Program-made: the position numbers and the translations under genes
Shown here: positions 1 to 8,889 of the stretch, in pieces
How positions within the stretch are numbered: position 1 is the stretch's first letter
Layout of the letters: every line of letters starts with the position of its first letter
The notes under the pieces: model-generated
What the model saw: only the letters and a program-made list of their open reading frames with translations
Database searches by the model: none
What the model was told of the DNA's origin: nothing
Origin: CAZDYI01 sp964509765
GTDB lineage: Bacteria; Pseudomonadota; Gammaproteobacteria; Tethybacterales; Tethybacteraceae
DNA: 64,000 bases
Direction of reading: 5' to 3'
NCBI GenBank assembly: GCA_964509765.1
Contig: CAZDYI010000105.1
Span: 1 to 64,000 of the forward strand

Positions 1-528
1 CATGCCCGCCTGCGAAACCCAGTAGAAGGTCCAGGTCCCGATCTTGGTGAGCGCCATGAGGATGTTGATCAAGAAGAACGGAACCGCCGGGACCAGGCGA
101 AGCGCGAACAGGTAGAAGGCGCCCTCCCTGTCGATCTGCGCGTTGAACTTCGTGAGCTCCTTGGCGTATTTTTTCTGCAGGCTCGCGCCTACCAGGTAGC
201 GCGCGACGAGAAAGGCCAGGGTCGCGCCGATGCTGCTTGCGAACGAGACCATGACGGTCCCGACGACAGCCCCGAACATCGCGCCCGCGGCGAGCGTCAT
301 GATCAGCGCCCCCGGCAGCGACAGCGCCGTCACGGCCACGTAGCCGAGGAAGTACAGGGCGAGGACCAGCGCCCGGTTGTCCTCGTAGTAGGCGACGAAG
401 TCGGCCTGCCCCTCCTTGATCGCGGCGAAGGTCAGGTAGTCCTTGGTGAACCAGTAGCCGACCCCGATGAGGACCACCAGGCAGACGGCTATCGCGATCT
501 TCTTGACCATGCGCGCGGGGGCTTGCAT
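1..528 (-). CDS. TVP38/TMEM64 (DedA-like) membrane protein, partial at window edge
   Basis: This is the N-terminal part (176 codons) of an inner-membrane protein; the 3' end lies outside the window. It has an N-terminal membrane helix near residues 8-26 and then several hydrophobic segments. The run LPGALIMTLAAGAMFG and the later RLVPAVPFFLIN are typical of the SNARE-associated/TVP38 family, thought to act in membrane lipid or undecaprenyl-phosphate handling. Two in-frame ATGs are possible, at 528 and 510; neither has a strong ribosome site. A TAGAAT box lies upstream at 565-570 and a GC hairpin at 530-549. The family call is firm, but the cellular role is unknown. Confidence 0.8.
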   Translation of the reverse strand, partial: MQAPARMVKKIAIAVCLVVLIGVGYWFTKDYLTFAAIKEGQADFVAYYEDNRALVLALYFLGYVAVTALSLPGALIMTLAAGAMFGAVVGTVMVSFASSIGATLAFLVARYLVGASLQKKYAKELTKFNAQIDREGAFYLFALRLVPAVPFFLINILMALTKIGTWTFYWVSQAGM

Positions 529-529
529 T

Positions 530-549
530 CCGGCCCGCTTCCGGGCCGG
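530..549. repeat. GC-rich inverted repeat between thiL-pncC and the TVP38 gene
   Basis: CCGGCCCG and CGGGCCGG pair around a 4-base loop, giving an 8-bp perfect stem. On the minus strand it lies between the thiL-pncC stop and the TVP38-family start. No T-run follows it, so it is not a clear intrinsic terminator. It could be a 5'-leader structure of the downstream gene. Confidence 0.4.
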
Positions 550-564
550 CATGTTTGGCAGGCT

Positions 565-570
565 ATTCTA
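565..570 (-). promoter_or_regulatory. Putative -10 box TAGAAT for the TVP38-family gene
   Basis: TAGAAT on the minus strand lies 36 bases before the ATG at 528 and just past the thiL-pncC stop. No convincing -35 was seen. It is one of a repeated set of TAGAAT boxes placed just upstream of genes in this window. Confidence 0.35.
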
Positions 571-1995
571 TTAGCCCGACTTGAGCATGTCCCTCAGCCC
601 GGCCAGCGCGGCGGCCACGGACCGGTCGCGCACCTCGGCGCGTCCGCCCCCAAAGCGGAAGGCCGCCGACCTCGATTCGTCCCCGCTTGCCCACGAGACG
701 CAGACCGTCCCCGCCGGCTGGCCGTCGCCGCCCTCGGGTCCGGCCCAGCCCGTCACCGCGACCGCATGGGTTGCGCCTCCTGCGCGCAGCGCCCCTGCGG
801 CCATCTCCTGCGCGACCTGCTTGCTCACCACCCCGTGCGCGTCCACGGTCTCCTGCCTTACGCCGAGCGACTTTTCCTTCATCTCCACCGAGTAGGTGAC
901 CGCGCCTCCGGCGAACCAGTCCGACGACCCTGCGACCGACGTCAGGGCGCCCGCAAGCAGCCCGCCGGTGCATGACTCCGCGACGAACACCCTCGCTCCG
1001 CGCTCGAGCGCCAGGGCCGCAATCTCCCGGACCAGCCCCTCCCTGTCGCCGGCTCCGGCGCCTTCGGAAAAGTGCTCGAAGACCGATTCCGAAAGCCCTT
1101 GCAGGTCCAGCTCCTCCCCGCCGCAGACAAGCTTCGCTCCGCTTCCGGCCACTGCCGTTCCGATCGTGGCAAGCGCGACCCCTGCCTCCTTCCCGCAGGA
1201 TATCACACGCTCGCGCATCGGCGCCGGAGCTGCGAACAGCAACTCGTAGTCCTCGCCTGAGCACGCGGCCTCGACCAGGCGCTCGGTCGTCACGCCCGTT
1301 TCCGACTTCGCGCCGACCGGGACCGAGTTGCCGTCGATCCCGACCCTCACCCCGCTTTCACGGGCGAGCGAAAGCGCCCCGACGCACAGGCCGTCGGACA
1401 GGTCCGTTGCCGCGCTTGCGATCCCCGTAAGCGCGATTCCCAGGCCGACGCGCGGGACCGGGTCGTGCAGCGCGCTTCCGCTTGCCGCAGGAGCGCCGCT
1501 GCGCAGCTCGTCGCCTGCGGCGCCCACCGAGCCGGACAGCCAGATCTCGTCGCCCGCGTTCGCGCCCGACAGGAGCAGCGGCTCGTTTTCGGCCTCGCCG
1601 ATTACGGTCACTGTGACCTGCCGCTCGCCTCCCCTGCACAGGTCGCCGCCGACGAGCGCCACCGAGTGCTCATCCGCCACTGAGTAGAAGCCGTCGGCAA
1701 ACTTCCCGAGCCATCCGTCGTCGATGCCGGAGAGAGTGAGCGACAGCAGCGCGTGGCGCGGCCTCGCTCCCATCGCGGCGAGGTCGGACAGGGCAACGGA
1801 AAGGCTCTTGCGGCCGAGCAGGCGCGGGTCGGTTCCTTCCGTGAAGTGCGTTCCGCAAACCAGGCTGTCGGTCGAGACCGCAGTCCGCCCCCCGAGCCTC
1901 AGGACGGCCGCGTCGTCGCCGACCCCGACCGAGACCCCTTCGCCGCCGGCGTGCCGCGAGAAGTGGCGCCGGATCGCCTCCCGCTCCAGGCTCAC
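571..1995 (-). CDS. thiL: Fusion of thiamine-monophosphate kinase (ThiL) and nicotinamide-nucleotide amidase (PncC/CinA C-terminal)
   Basis: One 474-residue frame carries two enzymes. Residues 1-309 are ThiL, which phosphorylates thiamine phosphate to thiamine diphosphate: GDDAA at 26-30, STDSLVCGTHF, DLSDGL at 199-204 and GEDYELLF at 247-254. Residues 319-474 are a CinA C-terminal/PncC domain, which deamidates NMN to NaMN: AESCTGG near 339-345, VTYSVEMKEKSLGV near 366-379 and a TGWAGPEGG loop. The start is GTG, 8 bases after the nusB stop. In relatives thiL, pgpA and pncC are often separate neighbours; here pgpA is absent and the other two are joined. Both domains look complete. Confidence 0.9.
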   Translation of the reverse strand: MSLEREAIRRHFSRHAGGEGVSVGVGDDAAVLRLGGRTAVSTDSLVCGTHFTEGTDPRLLGRKSLSVALSDLAAMGARPRHALLSLTLSGIDDGWLGKFADGFYSVADEHSVALVGGDLCRGGERQVTVTVIGEAENEPLLLSGANAGDEIWLSGSVGAAGDELRSGAPAASGSALHDPVPRVGLGIALTGIASAATDLSDGLCVGALSLARESGVRVGIDGNSVPVGAKSETGVTTERLVEAACSGEDYELLFAAPAPMRERVISCGKEAGVALATIGTAVAGSGAKLVCGGEELDLQGLSESVFEHFSEGAGAGDREGLVREIAALALERGARVFVAESCTGGLLAGALTSVAGSSDWFAGGAVTYSVEMKEKSLGVRQETVDAHGVVSKQVAQEMAAGALRAGGATHAVAVTGWAGPEGGDGQPAGTVCVSWASGDESRSAAFRFGGGRAEVRDRSVAAALAGLRDMLKSG

Positions 1996-2003
1996 CGGGC
2001 GCT

Positions 2004-2429
2004 TCAGTTGGCGGCGGGCGCGGAGTCAAGCACTGCGTTGACCATCCGGTATCCCTTGTCCGAGCCGTACTCCTTGCACAGGTTCACCCACTCGTTGATG
2101 ACGACGGCCTTGGGGGTCTCGGGGCAGTCGAGCAGCTCGAGCATCGCAAGGACGAGCACGATGCGGTCGACCAGCGCGACCTCCTCGAGCGGGAAGTCCA
2201 TCAGGCCGTCTAGGCGCGCCATCGCGTCCTCCCGCCTTGCGTTGAACGAGGAGACAATGGTCCTGAGCAGCTCGTTCGAGTGCTCCGCGACCAGCCCGCT
2301 TCCGCCGTCGGCGGCAAGTGCGGACTCGACTCCCAGGCCAAGGTCGCCGACCAGTCCCTCGCCGAGCGAGTAGGCCCCGAGCAAGGCCAGGCGGCGCGCC
2401 TGGTGCCGCGGGTTGCCGGCGGCGGGCAT
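2004..2429 (-). CDS. nusB: Transcription antitermination factor NusB
   Basis: The 141-residue, all-helical protein matches NusB in length and pattern: an N-terminal NPRHQARRLALLGAYS segment and a C-terminal TPKAVVINEWVNLCKEYGSDKGYRMVNAVLD segment typical of the family. NusB works with NusE(S10) at boxA to support antitermination, mainly of rRNA operons. The ATG directly abuts the ribH stop, so the two are probably translationally coupled in a ribBA-ribH-nusB-thiL operon, the classic proteobacterial order. Confidence 0.93.
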   Translation of the reverse strand: MPAAGNPRHQARRLALLGAYSLGEGLVGDLGLGVESALAADGGSGLVAEHSNELLRTIVSSFNARREDAMARLDGLMDFPLEEVALVDRIVLVLAMLELLDCPETPKAVVINEWVNLCKEYGSDKGYRMVNAVLDSAPAAN

Positions 2430-2912
2430 TCAGTCCTTCTCCGTTTTGGTGTACACATCGAACCTTAGGTTGGCCATAACGGCTGCGGCGCGGGCGAACT
2501 CAGCTCCCTTGGTCTTGCACCGCTCCATTGCCTGATCCTCGGTGTTGCACGTGAGCACGCCGTTAATGACCGGAATCGCGGTGTCGAGGGCCACCTGCAT
2601 GATAGCGGCCGCAGACTGCTGGCAGACGATCTCGAAGTGGTAGGTGTCGCCCCTGATTACACAGCCCAAGGCAACCATCACTTCTGGCTCAGGATCCTCC
2701 CCCGACAACCAGTTAAGCGCCTGGGCGATTTCCAGGGCGCCCGGCACCCTGGTGCGAATGATGGATCCCGTGCCGTGCAACGGCAGGATCGCCCCAAGAA
2801 ACCCCTTCTCAAGTATGTCCACCAACTCCTTGTTGTAAGAGGATGTAACGACGGCGATTTTGCCGTTGATCACTGGCGGCGGAGCCTCGTCTTCCGGCTT
2901 CTTCTTGCCCAT
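2430..2912 (-). CDS. ribH: 6,7-dimethyl-8-ribityllumazine synthase
   Basis: This 160-residue protein condenses 5-amino-6-ribitylaminouracil with 3,4-dihydroxy-2-butanone 4-phosphate in riboflavin synthesis. The family blocks are present: TSSYNKELVDILEKG, VPGALEIAQALNWL, and GCVIRGDTYHFEIVCQQSA with the catalytic histidine, followed by PVINGVLTCNTEDQAMERC. The start is 5 bases after the ribBA stop, and its stop abuts nusB. Length and motifs are standard. Confidence 0.95.
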   Translation of the reverse strand: MGKKKPEDEAPPPVINGKIAVVTSSYNKELVDILEKGFLGAILPLHGTGSIIRTRVPGALEIAQALNWLSGEDPEPEVMVALGCVIRGDTYHFEIVCQQSAAAIMQVALDTAIPVINGVLTCNTEDQAMERCKTKGAEFARAAAVMANLRFDVYTKTEKD

Positions 2913-2917
2913 CGCCG

Positions 2918-4000
2918 CTAAGGCTGGATGATCTCGGAGATCGTCAGGCCGAAGCCCTCCATGCTCGGCAGCCGCAGCGGCGAGGACAGCAGGCGCATCT
3001 CCGAGACCCCGAGGTCGCGGAGGATCTGCGCGCCGATTCCGTACGAGCGCACGAGCTGCGACTCGCTGCCCTCGTGCTCCTTCCTGCCGTCGCCCGCAAG
3101 GCTGACGCCGTCCGGCTCGCCGGTCTGGAGCGCAAGGAGGATCGCCGTGGGCTCGTCTGCGAACCGGTCCAGCGAGCCCTGCACGGTCCAGGACCTCGTG
3201 GGGAGATCGGTCGCGATGCAGTCGAGCAGGTTCGGGTTTGCGATCACGCGGACCAGCGGCGGCCTGTCCGCGATCTCTCCTCGCATGAGCGCGACGTGGA
3301 CGCCGTCCGAGACCTCGTCGCGGTACAGGTGCGCGCGGAACGTTCCCGCGGACGTGCCGACGTCGGCCTCGCCCTCCTTGCGCACGAGGCTCTCCTTGCG
3401 GAGCCGGTGCTCGATCACCGACGATATCGTCAGCAGCGGCAGGCCGTGCTCGTCCGCGATTTTCTCCAGGTCCGGCATGCGCGCCATGGTCCCGTCAGCA
3501 AGCTGGATCTCCGAGATCAGGCCGGCCGGCTCGAGGCCGGCAAGCGCGGCGAGGTCGCACGCCGCCTCGGTGTGCCCGGCGCGGTTGAGCACCCCGCCGG
3601 GGACGGCGCGCAAGGGGAAGACGTGGCCCGGGCGCACCAGGTCGCGCGGGCTTGCGTCCGGAGCGATCGCGGCCTTGATGGTCGTGGTCCGGTCGACCGC
3701 GGAGCTGCCGGTCGTGACCCCGCGCGCGGCCTCGACGGTCACCGTGAACGCCGTCTCCTGCGCGTTGCCGCCGTCGGGCGCCATCAGCGGCAGCCCGAGG
3801 CGCTCGCAGCGCTCGCTCGTCATCGCCAGGGTGATGATGGTCCTCGCGTGCTCGGCCATGAACGAGATCGCCTCGGGCGTGACCTTCTCGGCCGCCATGA
3901 CGAAGTCGCCCTCGTTCTCGCGCTGCTCGTCGTCGGCGAGCACGACCATCCTGCCCTCGCCTAGGGCGGCGACGGCCTCGTCAATCGTCGCCGTCTTCAT
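2918..4000 (-). CDS. ribBA: 3,4-dihydroxy-2-butanone-4-phosphate synthase with degenerate GTP cyclohydrolase II-like domain
   Basis: The N-terminal half (about residues 1-200) is a complete RibB domain: acidic metal site DDEQRENEGDF at 23-33 and the PGGVLNRAGHTEAACDLA block. It converts ribulose 5-phosphate to the four-carbon riboflavin precursor. The C-terminal half is GTP cyclohydrolase II-like in fold, but the usual zinc-binding cysteine block is replaced by ANPNLLDCIATDLPTR. It is therefore probably inactive as RibA, as in several other gammaproteobacterial RibBA proteins. I chose the ATG at 4000, which overlaps the dsbB end by 20 bases. Confidence 0.88.
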   Translation of the reverse strand: MKTATIDEAVAALGEGRMVVLADDEQRENEGDFVMAAEKVTPEAISFMAEHARTIITLAMTSERCERLGLPLMAPDGGNAQETAFTVTVEAARGVTTGSSAVDRTTTIKAAIAPDASPRDLVRPGHVFPLRAVPGGVLNRAGHTEAACDLAALAGLEPAGLISEIQLADGTMARMPDLEKIADEHGLPLLTISSVIEHRLRKESLVRKEGEADVGTSAGTFRAHLYRDEVSDGVHVALMRGEIADRPPLVRVIANPNLLDCIATDLPTRSWTVQGSLDRFADEPTAILLALQTGEPDGVSLAGDGRKEHEGSESQLVRSYGIGAQILRDLGVSEMRLLSSPLRLPSMEGFGLTISEIIQP

Positions 4001-4475
4001 CGGCGTCCTGGATCGTGCCCACAACCTGGGCGCAGACGAGCGCGGCCAGGAAGCAGAACAGCAGCAGGGTCATGCCGGGGATGCTCAGGCCGAACAGCTC
4101 CCAGCCGATCAGCGAGCAGTCGGCCTGCGCGTCGAACGCCTCCTTGATGAGCTCGGTCATCCCCGCTATCTGCGGCTGCTCGGACAGGCACTCCGCCTCG
4201 AGGTCCACGGGCCGGTTCTGGATGTACACGTGCCTGCCGGCGAACAGGAAGCCGAACGCAAGGATCACGCCGTTGACCCCGGACAGGACGTGGCGGGTGC
4301 GGGTGCGTGACGTGAACAGCCCGCAGAGGAACACCAGTCCCATAAGCGCTACGACGAAGCGGTCGAGTATGCACAGCGGGCACGGCTCAAGCAGCAGGTA
4401 GCGCTCGAGGAAGAAGTAGGCGAACAGCAGCGAGAAGACGCAGGTCGCCAGGCCTATGATGTTTGCGGGGCGCAC
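3981..4475 (-). CDS. dsbB: Disulfide bond formation protein DsbB
   Basis: This 164-residue, four-helix membrane protein reoxidises DsbA and passes electrons to quinone. The first redox pair is CPLC (C32, C35), followed by an arginine-rich loop. The second periplasmic pair is C96 and C120, with the expected spacing. The start is GTG, 5 bases after tesA. It lies between tesA and ribBA on the same strand, so it may share their transcript. No dsbA is in the window. Confidence 0.92.
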   Translation of the reverse strand: MRPANIIGLATCVFSLLFAYFFLERYLLLEPCPLCILDRFVVALMGLVFLCGLFTSRTRTRHVLSGVNGVILAFGFLFAGRHVYIQNRPVDLEAECLSEQPQIAGMTELIKEAFDAQADCSLIGWELFGLSIPGMTLLLFCFLAALVCAQVVGTIQDADEDGDD

Positions 4476-4480
4476 GGCAG

Positions 4481-5119
4481 TCAGGGTCCCCGCGCCGACT
4501 CGACGAAGCCCGCGACCGAAGGCGCCATCAGCCCGACCATGACGCCTATGCCCTCCCCGTTCGGGTGGAGGCCGTCGTCCTGGTTTAGCGACGGCACCAG
4601 CGCGACGCCCTCGAGTATGAAGGGGTAGAGCTCGACGCCGTGGCGCTCGGCGAGGTCCGTGTAGATGCGGTCGAAGCTGTTCTTGTACTGCGGCCCCCAG
4701 TTGAGCGGCGCCTGGGCTCCGACGAGCATGACAGGAACGCCGGCCCTGCCGAACTCCGCGAGCATGTCGTCGAGGTTGTCCCGGGTCGCCTCGGGCCTGA
4801 TCGCCCGCAGAGCGTCGTTAGAGCCGAGCGCCAGAAGCACGCCGTCGGGCTCGGACGCGATCACCGAGGAGACCCGAAACAATCCGTCTGAGGTAGTGTC
4901 GCCCGAGACCGCGTGGTCGGTCACCTCGACGGCCAGCCCCATGCCCGCAAGCTGCTCCTGCATGCGCGGGATGAACCCGGCGCCTGCGGGCAGGCCGTAG
5001 CCGTCCATCAGGCTGTCGCCGAACGCGGCGAGCCGGAACTCGGCTGCGGAGGCGCCCGCGCAGGCGAATGCCAGCGCGGCGAGCAGGCCGGCAACAAGCC
5101 GAGCGGGGCTAGAACTCAT
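4481..5119 (-). CDS. tesA: Periplasmic GDSL esterase / thioesterase I (TesA)
   Basis: This is a 212-residue GDSL hydrolase with an N-terminal signal peptide ending near ACAGASA. The nucleophile block is [13 protein letters not shown], with a GSNDAL block and a C-terminal DGLHPNGEG block holding the catalytic Asp and His. E. coli TesA is a periplasmic acyl-CoA thioesterase, lysophospholipase and arylesterase. The ATG at 5119 gives a clean signal peptide. The gene is divergent from ybbA with only 14 bases between starts, the arrangement seen around E. coli tesA/ybbA. Confidence 0.92.
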   Translation of the reverse strand: MSSSPARLVAGLLAALAFACAGASAAEFRLAAFGDSLMDGYGLPAGAGFIPRMQEQLAGMGLAVEVTDHAVSGDTTSDGLFRVSSVIASEPDGVLLALGSNDALRAIRPEATRDNLDDMLAEFGRAGVPVMLVGAQAPLNWGPQYKNSFDRIYTDLAERHGVELYPFILEGVALVPSLNQDDGLHPNGEGIGVMVGLMAPSVAGFVESARGP

Positions 5120-5120
5120 A

Positions 5121-5126
5121 TAAAAT
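5121..5126 (+). promoter_or_regulatory. Putative -10 box TAAAAT for ybbA
   Basis: TAAAAT ends 7 bases before the ybbA ATG at 5134. Transcription starting at the usual distance would begin at or next to the ATG and give a leaderless mRNA. No -35 is evident; upstream sequence is the tesA 5' coding end. Confidence 0.35.
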
Positions 5127-5133
5127 TCGGGGG

Positions 5134-5841
5134 ATGCAACCAAATCCCGTTCGAGAGGATTCTAACGCCAGCAACGCAGTAGAGCTAGACCGGATCAACC
5201 TTTCCCTTCCCGTCGACGCCGGCGGGCAGATCGACATCCTCAAGGAGGTATCCCTCGAGCTCGGGATCGCGGCGAAGTGCGGCCTGGTCGGCCCTTCAGG
5301 CTCCGGCAAGACCTCGCTGCTGACCGTGATCGCCGGCCTGCGCCGGCCGACCTCGGGGACGGTTTCGATCATGGGCGAGAACCTCGGCGAGTGCGACGAG
5401 GAGACCCTCGCGTCGTTCCGCCGGCAGAACATCGGCGTGATCTTCCAGAACTTCCACCTGCTGCCGGCGATGACCGCGATCGAGAACGTCGCGATGCCGC
5501 TCGAGCTCTCGGGTGACGACGAGGCCGAGGCCCACGCGGAGAAGGCGCTCGACATGGTCGGGCTCAGCCACCGCCTGACCCACTTCCCGCACCAGCTCTC
5601 CGGCGGCGAGCAGCAGCGGGTGGCGATCGCGCGCGCGTTCGTCGCGAAGCCGAGGCTGATCCTCGCGGACGAGCCGACCGGAAACCTCGACGGCAAGACC
5701 GGCGACCACGTCATGGAGATCCTCGACGAGATGAGCTCCGGCAACGAGGCCACGATGCTGCTGATCACGCACAACATGGAGCTCCTCAAGGGGCTTTCCA
5801 AGGTCGTCCAGATGAACGACGGCCATCTGTCCGAGCGGTGA
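5134..5841 (+). CDS. ybbA: ABC transporter ATP-binding protein, LolD/YbbA type
   Basis: This is a 235-residue nucleotide-binding subunit with Walker A GPSGSGKT (53-60), Q-loop Q105, signature LSGGEQQR from 155, Walker B LILADE (175-180) and H-loop His213. It is of the LolD/MacB type. Its stop overlaps the GTG of the large permease gene by 4 bases, so the two form one operon and one exporter. In E. coli the YbbAP pair next to tesA has been linked to efflux of hydrophobic molecules. The substrate here is not known. Confidence 0.92.
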   Translation: MQPNPVREDSNASNAVELDRINLSLPVDAGGQIDILKEVSLELGIAAKCGLVGPSGSGKTSLLTVIAGLRRPTSGTVSIMGENLGECDEETLASFRRQNIGVIFQNFHLLPAMTAIENVAMPLELSGDDEAEAHAEKALDMVGLSHRLTHFPHQLSGGEQQRVAIARAFVAKPRLILADEPTGNLDGKTGDHVMEILDEMSSGNEATMLLITHNMELLKGLSKVVQMNDGHLSER

Positions 5842-8384
5842 TCGTCCAGTTCACCCGGTCCGCCAAGCTTGTCGCGCGGCGGGAGCTGCGCAAGGGCAAG
5901 GCGACCTTCGTGCTGCCGGTGATCACCACCGCGCTCGCCGCGGCGATGCTGCACGCGGTCCTCGGGCTCGGCGACGCGCTGCGGAACACGCTCTCGTCCG
6001 ACGCGACCGTCATACTCGGCGGCGACTTCGAGATCAGGATGTCGCTGCGGGACTTCAGCGAAGAGGAGCTCGACTGGATCGTCACCAACAGCGACCGGAC
6101 CAGCCGCGTGACCGCGGTCCGCTCTGCGGCGTTCACCGACGAGCTGTCGGCGCTCATGCAGATCAGGGCCGTCGACGCGGAGTACCCGCTGTTCGGCGAG
6201 GTCGGCATGGTCGGCGACGTGCCCTACTCGCACGACCTCCTGACCCAGCCGACGGGCGACTCGGTCCCGGCGGTGATCTCGTCCGACCTCGGCGACTCCC
6301 TCGAGATCGGCGTGGGCGACGGCCTGCAGGTCGGCGGCGCCTCTCTCGTCGTGACCGGGATCGCCGACGCGATACCCGACCCGAACGCGACGATGCTCCT
6401 GAACGCTCCGGTGATCTTTTTGAGCCACGACGGCCTCGCGCGGACCGGGCTCAACCAGCTCGGGGCGCTGAGGTCCATGAGGATCAAGGTCGACGTCGGC
6501 GACCGCGACCTGGTGGAGTGGCGGGAGTCCATCGACGCGGCGTTCCCGGAGGACCCGTGGCGGATCCGCGGGACCGACCGGGTCGTGCCCAACCTCCAGG
6601 ACGTCATCGACCGGATGGAGACGATGATGCTCCTGGTCTCGCTCGGGACGATGCTGATCGCCGGCATCTGCGTCGGCAGCTCGGTGAGCACCTACCTGCG
6701 GGCCCGCATCACATCGATCGCGGTGCTCAAGTCCCTTGGGATGCCGGCCGCGGAGATCAGGACGGCGTACCTGGCCGTCTCGCTGCTTTTCGTCCTTGTC
6801 GGATCGGCCGTCGGGATACCCGTCGGGATGGCGGGGCAGCAGGCGATCATCGAGGTGCTTTCCGGGCAGCTGCCCTTCGAGATCGCGTCCGGCTTCTCTC
6901 TCGGCAACTTCCTGATCGTCCCGCTGATCGCCGTCCTCACCGCCTGGATCTTCGCGATCCGCCCGCTCCGGACTTTCTGCGCGATCAGCCCGACGAGCCT
7001 GTTCTCGCTGTCGTCGGGCCACGCCGCCGACACCGAGACGAGGCTGGACCGCGAGTCGCTCGTCGACATCGCGCTTCCCGCGGCCGCCCTGGTGGTGCTG
7101 CTCGTCCTGGTAGCCGGGGACCAGCTGTTCCTGCTTTACTTCACGCTCGGCGGGGTCGTCGCGGCGGTGCTGTTCCGCTACCTCGCGACCGGCATGATCA
7201 AGGTCGCGGCGAAGACCCGTCCGCGGTCGGTTCCCGGCAAGATCGCCATGCGGTCGGTCGCCCGCAGCGGCGGGCAGATCGGAGCGGCCGCGGCGTCGCT
7301 CGGGGTCGGGCTGAGCACCCTGCTTACTTTCTCGCTCACCGAGGCGAACTTCAAGAACCAGCTCGACAAGACGCTTGCGTCCAAGACCCCCGAGTACTAC
7401 CTGCTCGGGATGCAGCCGGGCGACGCTGACAGGATAAGGGAGGCGGCCGCAGCGTGGCTGCCGACCGAGGAGGACCTCATCGAGCTGCCGATGCTGCGCG
7501 GCTCGGTCACCCACCTCAACGGCGTCCCCGTCGAGGAGATCGAGGCGCCCGAGGAGTACGACTGGATAATCGACGAGGACCGCAGGTTCACCTGGGCGGG
7601 GAACCAGAACACCGAGTGGTTCGGCAGCTCGCGGGTCTCAGACGGCGAGCCCTGGGACGGAAGCGACGGCGGGCTGTACGTCTCGTTCGACGCCGAGGCC
7701 GCAAAGGAGTTCGGGCTGTCCATCGGCGACCCGATCGGCTTCCGTGTCGAGGGCGCCGAGCACGAGCTCACGATAGCGAACCTGCGCAGGATCGACTGGA
7801 CCACCTTCGACGTGAACTTCGCACTCGTCCTGTCCGACGGCCCGTGGTCGGATCTGCCGCACGGCTTCCTCGGCTCGGTGCGCGACCTTCAGGGGGACCA
7901 CCACTCGTTCCAGCGCGAGGTCATCAGCGTCGCGCCGAGCATTACGCCGATCCGGACGCGGACGATCGTCGCCTCGGTGACGGGGCTGCTCGAGCGGATC
8001 GGGATACTGCTTAACATGGTCACGCTGACCGCGACGGTCTCGGGCATCCTGGTCCTTGCCGCGGCGATTGCCGAGGGCAAGTACCGCCGGCAACAGGACT
8101 CCGTCGTGCTGCGCATACTCGGGACCTCGCACGACACGCTGTCGAAGGTATTCAGGATCGAGTTCGCCGCGATCGCGGCGATCGCCGCGGTCCCGGCGCT
8201 CGGCGTCGCGATGGCCGCGAGCTACCTGGTCACCGACCTGATCTTCCAGCTGCCCTGGCAGATGGACTGGGTCAACGCGGGCCTCGTCTTGCTGGCGACG
8301 TTCGTGACCGTCATGGGGATGGGCTCGGCCGGAACCCTGCGGCTTGTGCGCACGCCGCCGCTTGCGCTGCTGCGCAACGAGTGA
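5838..8384 (+). CDS. ybbP: Large FtsX-family ABC permease, YbbP type
   Basis: This 848-residue permease has a membrane helix near the N-terminus, a large extracytoplasmic domain, helices around 260-380, further helices near 410-440, a second extracytoplasmic region and three terminal helices. Two FtsX-like units are visible, ending with the typical [18 protein letters not shown] and [11 protein letters not shown] segments. The layout matches E. coli YbbP. The GTG start overlaps the ybbA stop. It is the membrane partner of ybbA; cargo is unknown. Confidence 0.88.
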   Translation: MIVQFTRSAKLVARRELRKGKATFVLPVITTALAAAMLHAVLGLGDALRNTLSSDATVILGGDFEIRMSLRDFSEEELDWIVTNSDRTSRVTAVRSAAFTDELSALMQIRAVDAEYPLFGEVGMVGDVPYSHDLLTQPTGDSVPAVISSDLGDSLEIGVGDGLQVGGASLVVTGIADAIPDPNATMLLNAPVIFLSHDGLARTGLNQLGALRSMRIKVDVGDRDLVEWRESIDAAFPEDPWRIRGTDRVVPNLQDVIDRMETMMLLVSLGTMLIAGICVGSSVSTYLRARITSIAVLKSLGMPAAEIRTAYLAVSLLFVLVGSAVGIPVGMAGQQAIIEVLSGQLPFEIASGFSLGNFLIVPLIAVLTAWIFAIRPLRTFCAISPTSLFSLSSGHAADTETRLDRESLVDIALPAAALVVLLVLVAGDQLFLLYFTLGGVVAAVLFRYLATGMIKVAAKTRPRSVPGKIAMRSVARSGGQIGAAAASLGVGLSTLLTFSLTEANFKNQLDKTLASKTPEYYLLGMQPGDADRIREAAAAWLPTEEDLIELPMLRGSVTHLNGVPVEEIEAPEEYDWIIDEDRRFTWAGNQNTEWFGSSRVSDGEPWDGSDGGLYVSFDAEAAKEFGLSIGDPIGFRVEGAEHELTIANLRRIDWTTFDVNFALVLSDGPWSDLPHGFLGSVRDLQGDHHSFQREVISVAPSITPIRTRTIVASVTGLLERIGILLNMVTLTATVSGILVLAAAIAEGKYRRQQDSVVLRILGTSHDTLSKVFRIEFAAIAAIAAVPALGVAMAASYLVTDLIFQLPWQMDWVNAGLVLLATFVTVMGMGSAGTLRLVRTPPLALLRNE

Positions 8385-8406
8385 GGGGGGCGCTTCCCGG
8401 GCGGGC

Positions 8407-8868
8407 CTAGCCTTCCTTGCGCTTCTCCACGACCCTGATGCTCACGACCTCCATTTCGCGGTCGACGGCCTTGCACATGTCGTACACCGTCGCGAGCGCG
8501 ACGTGCACCGCGACGAGCGCCTCCATCTCGACGCCGGTCGCCGAGCGCGAGCTCGCCTCTGCTGCGCAGACCACCTCGCCCGCCCTGTCGTCCACGGAAA
8601 GGTCGACGCCGACCTTGTCGAGAGGGACCTGGTGACAGAGAGGGATGAGGTCCCAGGTGCGCTTGGCGGCGGAAACGGCCGCGACGGTCGCGACTGCGAA
8701 GACGGATCCCTTCGGGCCGCTTTCCGCCCTGATCGCGTCGAGCGCCGCGGCGGACACCCTCATCCGGCCCTGCGCGCGCGCGTAGCGCCGCACCGCGGGC
8801 TTGCCGCCGACGTCGACCATCGACGGCGCGCCGCCCTCGCCGACGTGGCTGAGCGGACCGTCTGTCAT
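8407..8868 (-). CDS. moaC: Cyclic pyranopterin monophosphate synthase MoaC
   Basis: This 153-residue protein acts after MoaA in molybdenum cofactor synthesis, forming cyclic pyranopterin monophosphate. Clear blocks are SMVDVGGKPAVRRYARA, the LIPLCHQVPL motif, and the C-terminal GVEMEALVAVHVALATVYDM followed by CKAVDR with the catalytic lysine. The ATG at 8868 gives the family length; a longer frame upstream is not MoaC. It is divergent from the M48 protease gene with 21 bases between starts. No other moa genes are nearby. Confidence 0.95.
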   Translation of the reverse strand: MTDGPLSHVGEGGAPSMVDVGGKPAVRRYARAQGRMRVSAAALDAIRAESGPKGSVFAVATVAAVSAAKRTWDLIPLCHQVPLDKVGVDLSVDDRAGEVVCAAEASSRSATGVEMEALVAVHVALATVYDMCKAVDREMEVVSIRVVEKRKEG

Positions 8869-8889
8869 CCGGATGCGGGACGCGGCACG

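Noticed and set aside
2918..3500. Functional GTP cyclohydrolase II in RibBA
   Set aside because: The zinc-binding cysteine block is not present in the C-terminal domain.
5109..7514. Very long open frame on the strand opposite ybbA-ybbP
   Set aside because: It is low-complexity Arg/Asp/Gly/His-rich sequence typical of antisense frames in GC-rich genes, and the ABC transporter on the plus strand is clearly real.
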